The notes: a model not told the origin generated them from the sequence alone. A DNA stretch of 64,000 bases from Nocardia transvalensis NBRC 15921 (GCF_000308875.1 NZ_BAGL01000122.1:48026-112025); one strand, 5' to 3'. Counted from the first letter of the stretch, positions 49,349 to 59,388 are shown. Translations and numbers: made by a program.

Positions 49349-50827
49349 GTGGATGTGCTGGTTGGTATCGATCTCGGGACGGGGAGTAGCAAGGGGGTTC
49401 TCGTCCGGCCGGACGGGGTGGTGGTCGCCGAACATCAGGTGTCGCACGAGATATCGCTGCCGCGGCCCGGGTGGGCCGAGGTGGACGCGGTCGGGATGTG
49501 GTGGGCCGAGGTGTGCGCGATCAGCCGCGCGCTGGTCGCCGCGGCGCCTGCGGGAGCGCGAATCGCGGGGATGTGCGTCAGCGGCGTGGGGCCGTGCCTG
49601 GTGCTGTGCGACGAGAACATCGACCCCGTGCGCCCGGCCATTCTCTACGGGATCGATTCCCGGGCCACGGCCGAAATCGTCTCGCTGACAGAGCTGTTCG
49701 GCGCCGACGAGATCCTGCGGCGGGCGGGTAAATCGCTGTCCAGCCAGGCGGTCGGGCCCAAGATCGAATGGGTGCGCGCCAACGAGCCCGAGGTCTTCGC
49801 CCGCGCCCGGCGCTGGTACGGCTCGAACTCGTTCGTGGTCGCCAAGCTGACCGGCGAGTACATCCAGGACCACCACACCGCCAGCCAGAGCGATCCGCTG
49901 TACTCGATCCGCGACTTCGACTGGAACGCCGACTGGTCCGGGCGCATTCTCGGCTCACTGCCGCTGCCCCGGCTGGTGTGGCCGTCGGAGGTGGTCGGCA
50001 CGGTGACCGCCGAGGCCGCCGCGCAGACCGGGATCCCGGCCGGGACGCCGGTCGCCGCGGGCACCGTCGACGCCTATGCCGAGGCGTTCAGCGTGGGCGT
50101 GCGCGATCCCGGCGACCTCATGCTGATGTACGGCTCGACGATGTTCCTGGTGCAGGTGCTCGAGAAGTTCCACACCAATCCCGCGCTGTGGACCACGACC
50201 GGCGTCGAACAGGGCACCTTCGCGCTCGCGGCGGGCACCTCGACCGCGGGCAGCCTGACCCAGTGGCTCCAGAAGGTCACCGGCGGAGCGCCTTTCGAGG
50301 AGCTGATGGCCGAGGCGTCGGCCGTGCCGCCGGGTTCCGAGGGCCTGATGGTGCTGCCCTACCTGGCCGGCGAACGCACTCCGGTCTTCGATCCCGACGC
50401 GCGCGGCGTCGTCGCGGGCCTCACCCTGCGGCACGGGCGCGGGCACCTGTTCCGGGCGTCCTACGAAGGCATCTCGTTCGGTATCCGCCAGATCCTGGAG
50501 ATGTTCGACGACGCGAATTCCCCGGTCACCCGCGCGGTCGGCGTCGGCGGCGGCCTGCGCAGCCCCGTGTGGACCCAGGCGCTCAGCGATATCACCGGCC
50601 TCACCCAGCTCATCCCCGAGCAGGCCATCGGCGCCAGCTACGGCGACGCCCTCCTGGCGGCCATCGGCGTGGGCCTGGTCGCGCCCGAGACCGATTGGGC
50701 CCGCATCGCCCGCGAGGTGCCCCCGGACCCGGCCAACCAGGAGCTGTACGACGACCTCTACAAGACGTGGTTGGAGTTGTACCCGGCGACACGCGACCAG
50801 GTCCACCGGTTGGCGGCCTTCGGCTGA
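49349..50827 (+). CDS. FGGY-family carbohydrate kinase
   Basis: 492 aa from GTG 49349. ATPase-fold phosphate-1 motif DVLVGIDLGTGSSKGVLVRP, VCISGVG-like MCVSGVGPCLVLCDEN, a catalytic Asp in AAGTVDAYAEAFSVGV, and the adenosine motif VGVGGGLRSPVWTQALSDIT. Closest in plan to xylulose/ribulose-type kinases. It lies at the end of the sugar-alcohol locus, convergent with the SDR gene (13 bp between stops), and is likely part of it. The start has no clear ribosome site and may be leaderless. Confidence 0.86.
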   Translation: MDVLVGIDLGTGSSKGVLVRPDGVVVAEHQVSHEISLPRPGWAEVDAVGMWWAEVCAISRALVAAAPAGARIAGMCVSGVGPCLVLCDENIDPVRPAILYGIDSRATAEIVSLTELFGADEILRRAGKSLSSQAVGPKIEWVRANEPEVFARARRWYGSNSFVVAKLTGEYIQDHHTASQSDPLYSIRDFDWNADWSGRILGSLPLPRLVWPSEVVGTVTAEAAAQTGIPAGTPVAAGTVDAYAEAFSVGVRDPGDLMLMYGSTMFLVQVLEKFHTNPALWTTTGVEQGTFALAAGTSTAGSLTQWLQKVTGGAPFEELMAEASAVPPGSEGLMVLPYLAGERTPVFDPDARGVVAGLTLRHGRGHLFRASYEGISFGIRQILEMFDDANSPVTRAVGVGGGLRSPVWTQALSDITGLTQLIPEQAIGASYGDALLAAIGVGLVAPETDWARIAREVPPDPANQELYDDLYKTWLELYPATRDQVHRLAAFG

Positions 50828-50840
50828 ATCGTGGGTCGGC

Positions 50841-51602
50841 TCAGCTGACTCCGTAGCCGCCGTCGATCGGGATCTCGGTGCCGTTGATCATCGAGGAGAG
50901 GTCGGAGGCGAGGAACAGGGCCGTGGCGGAGACCTCGGCGGGGACGGCGAAGCGGCCCAAGGGGATTCGGGCGAGCATGGGCGCGGACTTGGCCTCCTCG
51001 CCCCAGACCTTGCGGCCCATATCGGTGAGGACCACGGTGGGGCAGAGGGAGTTGGCGCGGACGCCTCGCGGGCCCAGTTCCAGGGCAAGGACTCTCGTGG
51101 CCATGACGATCCCGGCCTTCGAGGTGCTGTAGGCGTAGTGCTCGGTCAGCGGGTGCAGGGCGGCGGCGGAGGCGATGGTGACGAGGGAGCCGCCGCCGGA
51201 TTCGGCCATGGCTGAGCCGATTTCGGCGGCCAGCAGCGCGGGCGCGCGCAGGTTCACGGTGAGCACCTCGTCGAATGCCTCCGCCGTCAGTGCGGTGACC
51301 GGCTCCGGATGTGAGATCCCGGCATTGTTGATCAGCACGTCGAGCCCGCCGAATACCGCGGCGGCAGCAGCGGCCAGGCGGCGGGGAGCCTCGGGCTCGG
51401 AGAGGTCCGCCGCCACCGCCTCGGCGCGAATCCCGAACCGCTCCCGCAGTTTCCGCGCTTGCACATCGAGCGCTTCGGCGTCACGCCCGGACAGCACCAG
51501 CGTCGCCCCCGCTTCGGCGAAGGATTCGGCGAGGTCCGCGCCGATGCCCCGGGACGCCCCGGTGATCAGCACCCGTTTCCCGTCGAGCCGGATCGAAGTC
51601 AC
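50841..51602 (-). CDS. SDR-family dehydrogenase of the sugar-alcohol locus
   Basis: 253 aa from GTG 51602, overlapping the stop of the SorC-type regulator by three bases. Cofactor motif VLITGASRGIGADLAESFAE, NNAG block VLINNAGISHPEPV, catalytic Ser and Tyr-x3-Lys in TIASAAALHPLTEHYAYSTS, then KAG, and the C-terminus MINGTEIPIDGGYG. It oxidises a polyol such as D-threitol; the mycobacterial DthD enzyme is also an SDR and sits in a comparable locus. That function is inference. Confidence 0.85.
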   Translation of the reverse strand: MTSIRLDGKRVLITGASRGIGADLAESFAEAGATLVLSGRDAEALDVQARKLRERFGIRAEAVAADLSEPEAPRRLAAAAAAVFGGLDVLINNAGISHPEPVTALTAEAFDEVLTVNLRAPALLAAEIGSAMAESGGGSLVTIASAAALHPLTEHYAYSTSKAGIVMATRVLALELGPRGVRANSLCPTVVLTDMGRKVWGEEAKSAPMLARIPLGRFAVPAEVSATALFLASDLSSMINGTEIPIDGGYGVS

Positions 51603-52591
51603 TTGCCCTCCAGCAGTTGTCGCGCGGTCGCCGGATCGGTGACGAGCCGGTTGAAGTATCCGGCGCGCGCCCCGGCGACGATCGGCGCGACCTTCTCGTG
51701 CCCGACGGCCACCGCGATACCCACCGGAATATCCCGCAGCACAGGCAGTTTCACCGCGATCAGGCGTTCGCCGCCGGGAAAGTCGACCGGTTCGCCGTCG
51801 CGGTCGTAGAAGCGGGAGCAGACGTCGCCCACCGCCTCCCGCAGTGACACCGACGTGGTGGGCACGAACTGCGGGATGTCGTCGCGCAGCAACGGGGGAG
51901 CGCCGACGCCCATCAGCGCGCACCGCGCCTTCGGCCACAGATCGAGCACGCGCTGGATCGACGGATCGGCGTGCAGCGTGTCGTAGAGGTCGGGGCCCGG
52001 AAGCGCCGGGGCGAACAGGTAATTCGGCCGCCCGCCGAGCTGCGTGGAGATCAGCCGGGTGATCTCGTTGGTCTGGTACCAGCCCTCCGGCTGATCGTTG
52101 CCGCCGACCGTGGGCACGACCAGGACGCCCGGAATGCGCTCCAGATCGAACTGCGCCACCTCGTACACCGTGCGCCCCGACGACACCAGCAGCACGTCGC
52201 CCGGAACCAGCCCGACCTCGGCCAGCGCCCGCGATACCGCCGGCGCCAGATAGCTGCCCATCACCTCGACGGTCGGCTTGGCCGGGGTCGGCGGGGGCAG
52301 CGGCGCGGACAGGTAGACCCGGTGCAGCCCAAGGGCTTCGGCGAGGGTGTCCGCGAGATTCGCGTCGTCGGCCTCGTGCGGGGCCCGCACCTCGATGCGC
52401 ACGATGCCCTGGCGGCGCGCCTGCGACAGCAGCCGGCTCACCGTCGCCCGGCTGACCCGTAACTTCTCCGCGATCTGCGCCTGGGTGGCGTCCTCCTCGT
52501 AGTACATCTTCGCGGCCGCGTAGAGCACCGAGGGGGCGAAAGTGCCGGTGTCCGAGGGCGTCTGCGTCGGCGGGCCGGGGCTGTGGGACAT
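51599..52591 (-). CDS. SorC-type sugar-binding transcriptional regulator
   Basis: 330 aa from ATG 52591; ATG 52615 is an alternative. N-terminal helix-turn-helix EEDATQAQIAEKLRVSRATV, then SRLLSQARRQGIV. The C-terminal sugar-phosphate-binding domain includes ALGLHRVYL, VLLVSSGRTVYEVAQF, LMGVGAPPLLRDDIPQFV and FPGGERLIAVKLPV. SorC proteins respond to phosphorylated sugars. It diverges from the importer/dehydrogenase operon with an 8-bp inverted repeat between the two, the expected operator. Confidence 0.87.
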   Translation of the reverse strand: MSHSPGPPTQTPSDTGTFAPSVLYAAAKMYYEEDATQAQIAEKLRVSRATVSRLLSQARRQGIVRIEVRAPHEADDANLADTLAEALGLHRVYLSAPLPPPTPAKPTVEVMGSYLAPAVSRALAEVGLVPGDVLLVSSGRTVYEVAQFDLERIPGVLVVPTVGGNDQPEGWYQTNEITRLISTQLGGRPNYLFAPALPGPDLYDTLHADPSIQRVLDLWPKARCALMGVGAPPLLRDDIPQFVPTTSVSLREAVGDVCSRFYDRDGEPVDFPGGERLIAVKLPVLRDIPVGIAVAVGHEKVAPIVAGARAGYFNRLVTDPATARQLLEGK

Positions 52592-52615
52592 GCCTTGCAG
52601 TATTCCACTGCACAT

Positions 52616-52643
52616 ATGTTCACGCCATAGGTGCTGTGAACAT
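52616..52643. promoter_or_regulatory. SorC operator candidate
   Basis: ATGTTCAC (52616-52623) and GTGAACAT (52636-52643) are perfect 8-bp arms with a 12-base spacer. The element lies 25 bp upstream of the regulator and 66 bp upstream of the dehydrogenase start. Confidence 0.65.
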
Positions 52644-52708
52644 TCGTTCTGGACAAATGTAAACAGACCGGGTTATTGTGATCGCGAACACAGATGAAGG
52701 GCAGTGCG

Positions 52709-53785
52709 ATGACGGACAAGATGCAGGCGGTGATCTGCCACGGACCAGGCGACTACCGGTTGGAGGAGGTTCCGGTGCCGGTCCCCGGCCCGGGCGAGGC
52801 GCTGGTACGGGTCGAGGCGGTCGGCATCTGCGCGAGCGATCTGAAGTGCTACCACGGCGCGGCGAAGTTCTGGGGCGACGAGAACCGCCCGGCCTGGGCC
52901 GAGACCGAGGTGATCCCGGGCCACGAATTCGTCGGGGAGATCGTGGAAATCGACGCCGAGGGCGCCGCGCGCTGGGGCGTCGAGGCCGGCGACCGGGTCG
53001 TCTCCGAACAGATCGTGCCCTGCTGGAAGTGCCGCTACTGCCTGCGCGGCCAGTACCACATGTGCCGCCCGCACGACCTCTACGGCTTCAAGCGCCGCAC
53101 GCCCGGCGCGATGGCGAAGTACATGGTGTATCCCGTGGAAGCCCTGGTGCACAAGGTGTCCAAGGAGCTGCCGCCCGCGCACGCCGCGTTCACCGAACCG
53201 CTGTCGTGCTCGCTGCACGCGGTGGAGCGCGCCGGGATCACCTTCGACGACGTGGTCGTGGTGGCCGGGTGCGGGCCGATCGGGCTCGGCATGGTCGCCG
53301 GGGCGCGGGCGAAGAGTCCCGCGCACGTGATCGCGCTGGACATGGCCCCGGAGAAGCTGGCACTCGCCGAGCGGTGCGGTGCGGACATCGCGATCGATAT
53401 CCGCTCCCAGGACGCCCGGGCGATCGTCATGGACCTCACCGACGGGTACGGCGCCGACGTCTACCTGGAGGGCACCGGTCACCCCTCGGCGGTGCCGCAG
53501 GGCCTGAACCTGTTGCGCAAGCTGGGAACCTACGTCGAGTACGGGGTCTTCGGCAGCGACGTGACCGTCGACTGGAGCATCATCAGCGACGACAAGGAAC
53601 TCGACGTCCGCGGCGCGCACCTCGGTCCGCACTGCTGGCCCGCGGCGATCCGCATGCTGGAGTCCGGGATTCTGCCGATGGACGAGATCTGCACCCACCA
53701 GCTGCCGCTCCGCGACTTCCAGAAGGGCCTGGACCTGGTGGCGAGCGGTACGGAGTCGGTGAAGGTGTCACTGATTCCGGAATAG
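52709..53785 (+). CDS. zinc-dependent polyol dehydrogenase (erythritol/L-threitol-type)
   Basis: 358 aa from ATG 52709, with GAAGGG 7 bases upstream. Medium-chain dehydrogenase: catalytic zinc ligands in GICASDLKCYHG (Cys41) and PGHEFVGEI (His72, Glu73), four structural-zinc cysteines in CWKCRYCLRGQYHMC, and the Rossmann motif VVVAGCGPIGLGMVAGARA. The GVFGSDVTVDWSIISDDKEL block resembles mycobacterial EltD, which oxidises erythritol and L-threitol to erythrulose. First gene of the importer operon; the assignment is supported by the downstream erythrulose-type kinase. Confidence 0.82.
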   Translation: MTDKMQAVICHGPGDYRLEEVPVPVPGPGEALVRVEAVGICASDLKCYHGAAKFWGDENRPAWAETEVIPGHEFVGEIVEIDAEGAARWGVEAGDRVVSEQIVPCWKCRYCLRGQYHMCRPHDLYGFKRRTPGAMAKYMVYPVEALVHKVSKELPPAHAAFTEPLSCSLHAVERAGITFDDVVVVAGCGPIGLGMVAGARAKSPAHVIALDMAPEKLALAERCGADIAIDIRSQDARAIVMDLTDGYGADVYLEGTGHPSAVPQGLNLLRKLGTYVEYGVFGSDVTVDWSIISDDKELDVRGAHLGPHCWPAAIRMLESGILPMDEICTHQLPLRDFQKGLDLVASGTESVKVSLIPE

Positions 53786-53844
53786 GTGGCGGCAGGCGGC
53801 CGGCAGATGAGGGGTCGGCCGCCGAATTGACCCGAGGAAGTTCG

Positions 53845-55266
53845 ATGAGGAACAGACAGTACTGCGGCCCGCAATTGTCGCGCCGGAACATGTTGCGCGC
53901 CATGGGTATCGCGGGTGCGGCCGCGGCGGCGCTCCCCGCGTTGTCGGCGTGCGGCGTGGGCGGCGGCGTGAACGCGACCAACGGCGCGGCGGAGGTCACC
54001 GGCCCGTTCGACTGGCGCGCCGCGCAGGGCACCACGCTCAACCTGCTACAGACCCCGCACCCCTACCAGCAGTCGCTGCAACCGCTCCTGGCGGAATTCA
54101 CCCAGCTGACCGGCATCACGGTGAACACCGATCTGGTGCCGGAGGCCGACTATTTCACCAAACTGAATACCGAATTGGCCGGTGGCACCGGGAAACACGA
54201 CGTGTTCATGCTGGGCGCCTACTTCATCTGGCAGTACGGGCCGCCGGGCTGGGTGGAGGATCTGGCGCCCTGGCTGGCGAATTCGTCGGCGACCAATGCC
54301 GAATACGATTTCGAGGACATCTACGAGGGCCTGCGCACCTCCACGCGGTGGGACTTCACCCTCGGCTCCCCGCTGGGCACCGGCGGGCAGTGGGCGATCC
54401 CGTGGGGTTTCGAGAACAATGTCGTCGCCTACAACAAGGCGTACTTCGACCAGCGGAAGATCCGGCTGCCGGACACCTTCGACAATTTCATCCAGCTCGC
54501 GGTCGATCTCACCGACCGCTCCCAGAACCGGTACGGCATCGCCACCCGCGGATCCAAATCGTGGGCGACCATCCACCCGGGCTTCATGACGCAGTTCTCC
54601 CGCGAGGGCGCCCGCGACTACGAATTCACCAGCGGCGAATTGCGGGCCGCGATGGATTCCGATTCCGCGGTCGCCTTCACCGAGAAGTGGATCCAGATGC
54701 AGCGGCTCGCCGGGCCGACGTCGTGGACCACCTACGACTACCCGAACGCCACCGGCGATCTCGGGGACGGCAAGGCGATGATGGTCTACGACGCCGACAG
54801 CGCGACCTACCCCAAGAACAAGCGCGGCGCGAGCGCGCAGGCGGGAAATATCGGCTGGTATCCGGGCCCGGCCGGGCCGGGCGGCAACTACAACACGAAT
54901 CTGTGGACCTGGTCGCTGGCGATGAGTTCGATGTCGAAGAACAAGCTGGCGGCATGGCTGTTCATCCAATGGGTGACCGGTAAGGAGGCGCTGTCGAAGG
55001 CGGTGCAGGGCGGCATCTTCGCCGATCCGGTGCGCAAATCCGTCTTCGACGGGGTGTTCAAACAGCAACTCGGCGCGATGCCCGGATATCTGGAGACCTT
55101 CGAGACGGTGATCGGCAGCTCGAAGATCCAGTTCACCCCGCAGAAGAAGTTCTTCGACACCACCGAGAACTGGGCCGTGGCGCTGCAGGACATCTACGGC
55201 GGCGCGAACGCGCGATCGCGGCTGGCGAGCCTGGCCAAGACCTGTTCGTCGAAGGTCAATCTCTGA
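53845..55266 (+). CDS. ABC-transporter sugar-binding lipoprotein
   Basis: 473 aa from ATG 53845. The signal sequence has twin arginines (SRRNMLRAMGIAGAAAAALP) and a lipobox LSAC with Cys36 as lipid anchor, so export may be through Tat. The rest is a family-1 extracellular solute-binding protein: LAEFTQLTGITVNTDLV, KHDVFMLGAYFIWQYG, WAIPWGFENNVVAYNKAYFD. It delivers the polyol to the permease pair downstream. Confidence 0.87.
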   Translation: MRNRQYCGPQLSRRNMLRAMGIAGAAAAALPALSACGVGGGVNATNGAAEVTGPFDWRAAQGTTLNLLQTPHPYQQSLQPLLAEFTQLTGITVNTDLVPEADYFTKLNTELAGGTGKHDVFMLGAYFIWQYGPPGWVEDLAPWLANSSATNAEYDFEDIYEGLRTSTRWDFTLGSPLGTGGQWAIPWGFENNVVAYNKAYFDQRKIRLPDTFDNFIQLAVDLTDRSQNRYGIATRGSKSWATIHPGFMTQFSREGARDYEFTSGELRAAMDSDSAVAFTEKWIQMQRLAGPTSWTTYDYPNATGDLGDGKAMMVYDADSATYPKNKRGASAQAGNIGWYPGPAGPGGNYNTNLWTWSLAMSSMSKNKLAAWLFIQWVTGKEALSKAVQGGIFADPVRKSVFDGVFKQQLGAMPGYLETFETVIGSSKIQFTPQKKFFDTTENWAVALQDIYGGANARSRLASLAKTCSSKVNL

Positions 55267-55297
55267 CCCGCCGCGGGTCGAAGAAAGGGAGGTCGCG

Positions 55298-56218
55298 ATG
55301 ACCACTCAATCCGTTCGTCCGCCGGCGGACGCCGAGGAGATTCCGCGCTGGCGGCGCTCGCTGCGGCCGTATCTGCTGTCGATGCCCGCGGTCCTGATCG
55401 TCGTCGGAATTCTGTATCCGTTCGTGATCGGCGCCTACTACTCGGTGCTGAACTACGCGGCGGTGAACCCGAATCCGGTCTTCATCGGGCTGCGCAACTA
55501 CGCCAGCGTGCTGGGCGATATGCAGTTCTGGACCAGCGTGCGGGTCACGGGCGTCTTCGCGATCGTCGCCACGCTCGTGGAGACCGTGATCGGCGTGGGA
55601 ATCGCGTTGCTGCTCAACAGGTCCAGCCTCATCGGGCGGATCTTCGAGAAGGTGCTGATCCTGCCGCTGATGATCGCGCCGGTGATCGCCGGGGTGATCT
55701 GGAAACTGATGTTCAACCCCCAGTTCGGCATCCTCAACCACATTTTCGGGCTCGGCTCCACCTTCGACTGGCTCTCGCACAGCAATGCGCTGTGGTCGGT
55801 GATCCTGGTGGACCTGTGGATCTTCACGCCGTTCGTGGCGATCCTGGTGCTGGCGGGCATCCGGTCGCTGCCGAAGGAACCGTTCGAGGCCTCGGCGGTG
55901 GACGGCGCGAGCTGGTTCTACATGTTCCGCAAGCTCATGCTGCCCATGCTGTGGCCCTACATCCTGGTGGCGGTCATCTTCCGGTTCATGGACAACCTCA
56001 AGGTGTTCGACGCGGTGTACGTGCTCACCGCCGGCGGTCCGGGCGTGGCCACGCGCACGCTCCAGATCGGCGCGTTCGAGGACTCCATCATCAATCTCGA
56101 CTACTCCCGCGGCAGCACCTACATGTTCCTGCTGTGGGCGATCGTGTTCATCACCGCACGCATCCTGGTGGGCGTGCTCGGCAAGGCGCAGCGTCGCGCC
56201 GCTGGAGCGGAGTCGTAG
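55298..56218 (+). CDS. ABC-transporter permease (MalF-like)
   Basis: 306 aa, six hydrophobic helices. The permease EAA loop is visible: LPKEPFEASAVDGASWFYMF, then RKLMLPMLWPYILV, contacting the ATPases. It begins 31 bp after the binding-protein gene and precedes the second permease by 3 bp. Confidence 0.9.
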   Translation: MTTQSVRPPADAEEIPRWRRSLRPYLLSMPAVLIVVGILYPFVIGAYYSVLNYAAVNPNPVFIGLRNYASVLGDMQFWTSVRVTGVFAIVATLVETVIGVGIALLLNRSSLIGRIFEKVLILPLMIAPVIAGVIWKLMFNPQFGILNHIFGLGSTFDWLSHSNALWSVILVDLWIFTPFVAILVLAGIRSLPKEPFEASAVDGASWFYMFRKLMLPMLWPYILVAVIFRFMDNLKVFDAVYVLTAGGPGVATRTLQIGAFEDSIINLDYSRGSTYMFLLWAIVFITARILVGVLGKAQRRAAGAES

Positions 56219-56221
56219 CTC

Positions 56222-57088
56222 ATGGCCAAAGAACTTCTTCCCGGACAACGGCGGTTCACCCCCGCCTCGGTGGGCGCGGACCTCGTGCTGATCGCCTGGT
56301 TCGTCTTCTCGCTGTTCCCGATCGTGTGGATGGTGCTGCTGGCCTTGAAGACTCCGGCGCAGCAGACCACCACCTACTTCCGGTTCAGCCCGACGCTGGA
56401 GAACTTCGGCACCGTGCTCAGCCGGCGCGGCACCGACCTCACCAGCGTCGACTTCAAGGCGGCGTTGTTGACCAGCCTGCTGAATTGCGGTGGGGCCGTG
56501 CTGGTCTCGCTGATCATCGGCATCCCGGCGGCGTACGCGGCGGGCCGGTGGCAGTACAAGGGGTCCAACGACCTGATGTTCACCATGCTGTCGTTCCGGT
56601 TCGCGCCGGAGCTGATGGTGATCGTGCCGCTGTTCGTGATCTACAACCAGATCGGGTTGTTCGACACCAAGGTCGGCATGATCTGGGTGCTGCAACTGGT
56701 GACGATGCCGCTGGTGGTGTGGATCCTGCGGTCCTACTTCCAGGATCTGCCCGAGGATCTGGAGCAGGCCGCGCTGCTCGACGGCTACACCCGCCGCCGC
56801 GCCTTCGTGATGGTGGCGCTGCCGATGGTCCGGCCCGGTATCGCGGCGGCGGCGCTGCTGGCGTTCATCTTCGCCTGGAACAACTACGTCTTCCCGCTGA
56901 TCCTGGCCGACAGCAATGCCAGCACGGTCACGGTCGCGATCACCAAATTCCTCGGCGGCGGCGGGCAGGCGTACTACAACCTGACCGCGGCGGCGGCCGT
57001 GATCGCCGCGCTCCCGCCGTTGATCGTCGCGCTGACGATCCAGCGGTATCTGGTGCGCGGCCTGTCGTTCGGGGCGGTGAAATCCTGA
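56222..57088 (+). CDS. ABC-transporter permease (MalG-like)
   Basis: 288 aa, six hydrophobic helices. EAA loop LPEDLEQAALLDGYTRRRAF near residue 180. Pairs with the MalF-like permease. Its stop overlaps the following ATPase start by one base (TGATG). Confidence 0.9.
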   Translation: MAKELLPGQRRFTPASVGADLVLIAWFVFSLFPIVWMVLLALKTPAQQTTTYFRFSPTLENFGTVLSRRGTDLTSVDFKAALLTSLLNCGGAVLVSLIIGIPAAYAAGRWQYKGSNDLMFTMLSFRFAPELMVIVPLFVIYNQIGLFDTKVGMIWVLQLVTMPLVVWILRSYFQDLPEDLEQAALLDGYTRRRAFVMVALPMVRPGIAAAALLAFIFAWNNYVFPLILADSNASTVTVAITKFLGGGGQAYYNLTAAAAVIAALPPLIVALTIQRYLVRGLSFGAVKS

Positions 57089-58233
57089 TGGCGCATCTGG
57101 CACTCAGCGGATTGAGCAAGAAGTACGGCAAAGCCGTCGGTATCGAGGATGTGTCGATCGATATCGCGGACGGCGAGTTCTTCGTGGTCCTCGGGCCGTC
57201 CGGGGCGGGCAAGACCACCACGCTGAAATCCATTGCGGGACTGGTCGATATCGACGGCGGCTCGGTGCGCATCGGCGAGACCGATATGACGGACGTGGAG
57301 CCCTATCACCGCAATGTGGCGATGGCGTTCGAGAGTTATGCGCTGTACCCGCAGAAGACGGTGGCGCAGAACCTGGCGTCGCCGCTGCGGTCGGGCCGCA
57401 CCGGGAAGTATTCGGAGGCCGAGCAGCGGGAGCGGATCGACGCGGTCACCCGCACCCTCGGCATCGATCACCTCCAGCAGCGATTCCCGCGCGAGCTGTC
57501 CAACGGGCAGCGGCAGCGGGTGGCGCTCGGCAGGGTGCTGGTCCGGCCCGCCGACGTCTACCTGCTGGACGAGCCGCTGTCGCACCTGGACGCCAAGCTC
57601 CGCGCCGCCATGCGGGCCGAACTGCGCGAACTCGGGCGCATGTCGAATACGACCACGGTCTACGTCACGCACGACTATCAGGAGGCCCTGGCCCTGGGCG
57701 ACCGGATCGGCATCCTGCGCGACGGCCGGCTGATCCAGGTCGGCACGCCGGAGGAGATCTGGCGGCGGCCGGTCGACACGTTCGTCGCCCGCGCGCTCGG
57801 GCAGCCGGAGATGAATATCGTCGAGGCGACCGTGGCGGACGGGCGGATCACGGTGCCGGGCACGGGAATCGACCTCCCGGTGCCCGCCGGGATCGAACTG
57901 TCCGGCGGCAGGGCGCGACTGGGCCTGCGGCCCTGCGATATCACCGTGGCCGCGGCGGGCGGCGCTCGCACGGACGCTCTCGCGGTGCCCGGGCGGATCA
58001 CCCTGGCCGAGCGGCTCGGCCGCAATGTCGAGGTATCGGTCGATATCGGCGGCGTATCCGTGATCGCGCTGTCGGCGGGCGGCCGGCACATCGGCGAGGG
58101 CGCCGAGGTGGCATTGACGGTCCCGCTGGCCGACGTGCACATATTCGCGTCCGGAGAACCTGGTGCCGACAGCCTCCGGCTCGGCACGGCCACGACAGCG
58201 GTGAGCGGTCCGAATCCCGAGGAGGGACAATGA
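57088..58233 (+). CDS. ABC-transporter ATPase 1 (MalK/UgpC-like)
   Basis: 381 aa. Walker A GPSGAGKTTT (~residue 37), a Q-loop region with AMAFESYALYPQ, the signature as LSNGQRQRVALGR, Walker B VYLLDEPLSH and the H-loop VTHDYQEA. The C-terminal ~130 residues form the TOBE/OB regulatory domain. It shares low-level identity with the next gene and probably forms a heterodimer with it, one for each half of the transporter. Confidence 0.9.
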   Translation: MAHLALSGLSKKYGKAVGIEDVSIDIADGEFFVVLGPSGAGKTTTLKSIAGLVDIDGGSVRIGETDMTDVEPYHRNVAMAFESYALYPQKTVAQNLASPLRSGRTGKYSEAEQRERIDAVTRTLGIDHLQQRFPRELSNGQRQRVALGRVLVRPADVYLLDEPLSHLDAKLRAAMRAELRELGRMSNTTTVYVTHDYQEALALGDRIGILRDGRLIQVGTPEEIWRRPVDTFVARALGQPEMNIVEATVADGRITVPGTGIDLPVPAGIELSGGRARLGLRPCDITVAAAGGARTDALAVPGRITLAERLGRNVEVSVDIGGVSVIALSAGGRHIGEGAEVALTVPLADVHIFASGEPGADSLRLGTATTAVSGPNPEEGQ

Positions 58234-59378
58234 CATCCGAGGCGACGGTGACTGTTCCCGCGGTGGATACGAGCGGGCGTTCGGTGGCGCAGCGTCTGAC
58301 GCTCGAACGGCTCACCAAGACGTACTCCGCGCGGGGCCGGGAGAGCTTCCAGGCGGTCAAGGGCATCGAACTCGATATCGAACCCGGCGAGCTGGTCGCC
58401 CTGCTCGGGCCCTCGGGCTGCGGTAAGACGACCACGCTGCGCATGATCGCCGGGCTGGAGACGGTGACCAGCGGCGCCATCCGCATCGGCGACCGGGACA
58501 TCACCGGACTCCCGCCCGGAAAGCGCGGTGTCGGTGTGGGTTTCGAGAGTTACGCGCTCTATCCGCCGCTGTCGGTGCGGGAGAACCTCGCCTACGGACT
58601 GAAGGCGCGCAAGGTCGCGGGCGCCGACCGGCTGGTCGCCGAGATCGCGCGGCGGCTGGAGCTGGAGGATCTGCTGGAGTTGCGGCCCGCGGGGCTGTCC
58701 AGCGGGCAGAAGCAGCGCGTCGCGCTGGCTCGCGCGCTGGTCCGCAACCCGCCGGTGCTGCTGCTGGACGAGCCGCTGTCGCATCTGGACGCGTCGGCGC
58801 GGCAGCGGGTGCGGCGCGAATTGAAGGTGCTGCAAAGGGAATTCGGCTACACCACCATCGTCGTCACGCACGACCAGGTGGAGGCGCTGAGCCTGGCGGA
58901 TCGGCTGGCCGTCATGGACGGCGGGGTGATCCAGCAGTTCGGCACCCCCGACGAGGTGTTCGACGATCCGGCGAACCTGTTCGTCGCCGGATTCGTCGGC
59001 GAGCCGCAGATCAATGTCGTCGACGGCGTGGTCGAGAGCGACGGGTCCGGGACCGTGGTCCGGATCGGTGGCGCCGCACTGCCGGTCGCGGCGACGGAGG
59101 TGTCCGGCGGTCGGCGGGTGAAGGTGGGTATCCGCCCGCAGGACGCCCGCCTGTCGGCCGCGGCGGCCGGTGCGAGCGAATTGCCCGGCACCGTGCGGTA
59201 TTTCGAACATCTCATGGAGTTCGGCCATGCCTCGGTCGAGCTACCCGAGGTCGACGGGCCCGTGCTGGTGGAGACCCCGGCGCAGGAGCGCTACGACCGG
59301 TCGCAGCCGGTCGCGCTGTCGGCCCCGCCCGAGCGGGTGTATCTGTTCGATCCGGATTCCGGAAAACGTTTGCGCTAG
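58230..59378 (+). CDS. ABC-transporter ATPase 2 (MalK/UgpC-like)
   Basis: 382 aa, overlapping the previous ATPase by four bases. Walker A GPSGCGKTTT, GVGFESYALYPPLSVRENLA, signature LSSGQKQRVALAR, Walker B VLLLDEPLSHLD, H-loop VTHDQVEA, then a C-terminal OB domain (GIRPQDARLSAAAAG). Two full-length ATPases in one carbohydrate operon are uncommon, since one usually suffices. Confidence 0.9.
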   Translation: MTSEATVTVPAVDTSGRSVAQRLTLERLTKTYSARGRESFQAVKGIELDIEPGELVALLGPSGCGKTTTLRMIAGLETVTSGAIRIGDRDITGLPPGKRGVGVGFESYALYPPLSVRENLAYGLKARKVAGADRLVAEIARRLELEDLLELRPAGLSSGQKQRVALARALVRNPPVLLLDEPLSHLDASARQRVRRELKVLQREFGYTTIVVTHDQVEALSLADRLAVMDGGVIQQFGTPDEVFDDPANLFVAGFVGEPQINVVDGVVESDGSGTVVRIGGAALPVAATEVSGGRRVKVGIRPQDARLSAAAAGASELPGTVRYFEHLMEFGHASVELPEVDGPVLVETPAQERYDRSQPVALSAPPERVYLFDPDSGKRLR

Positions 59379-59388
59379 AGGATATCTC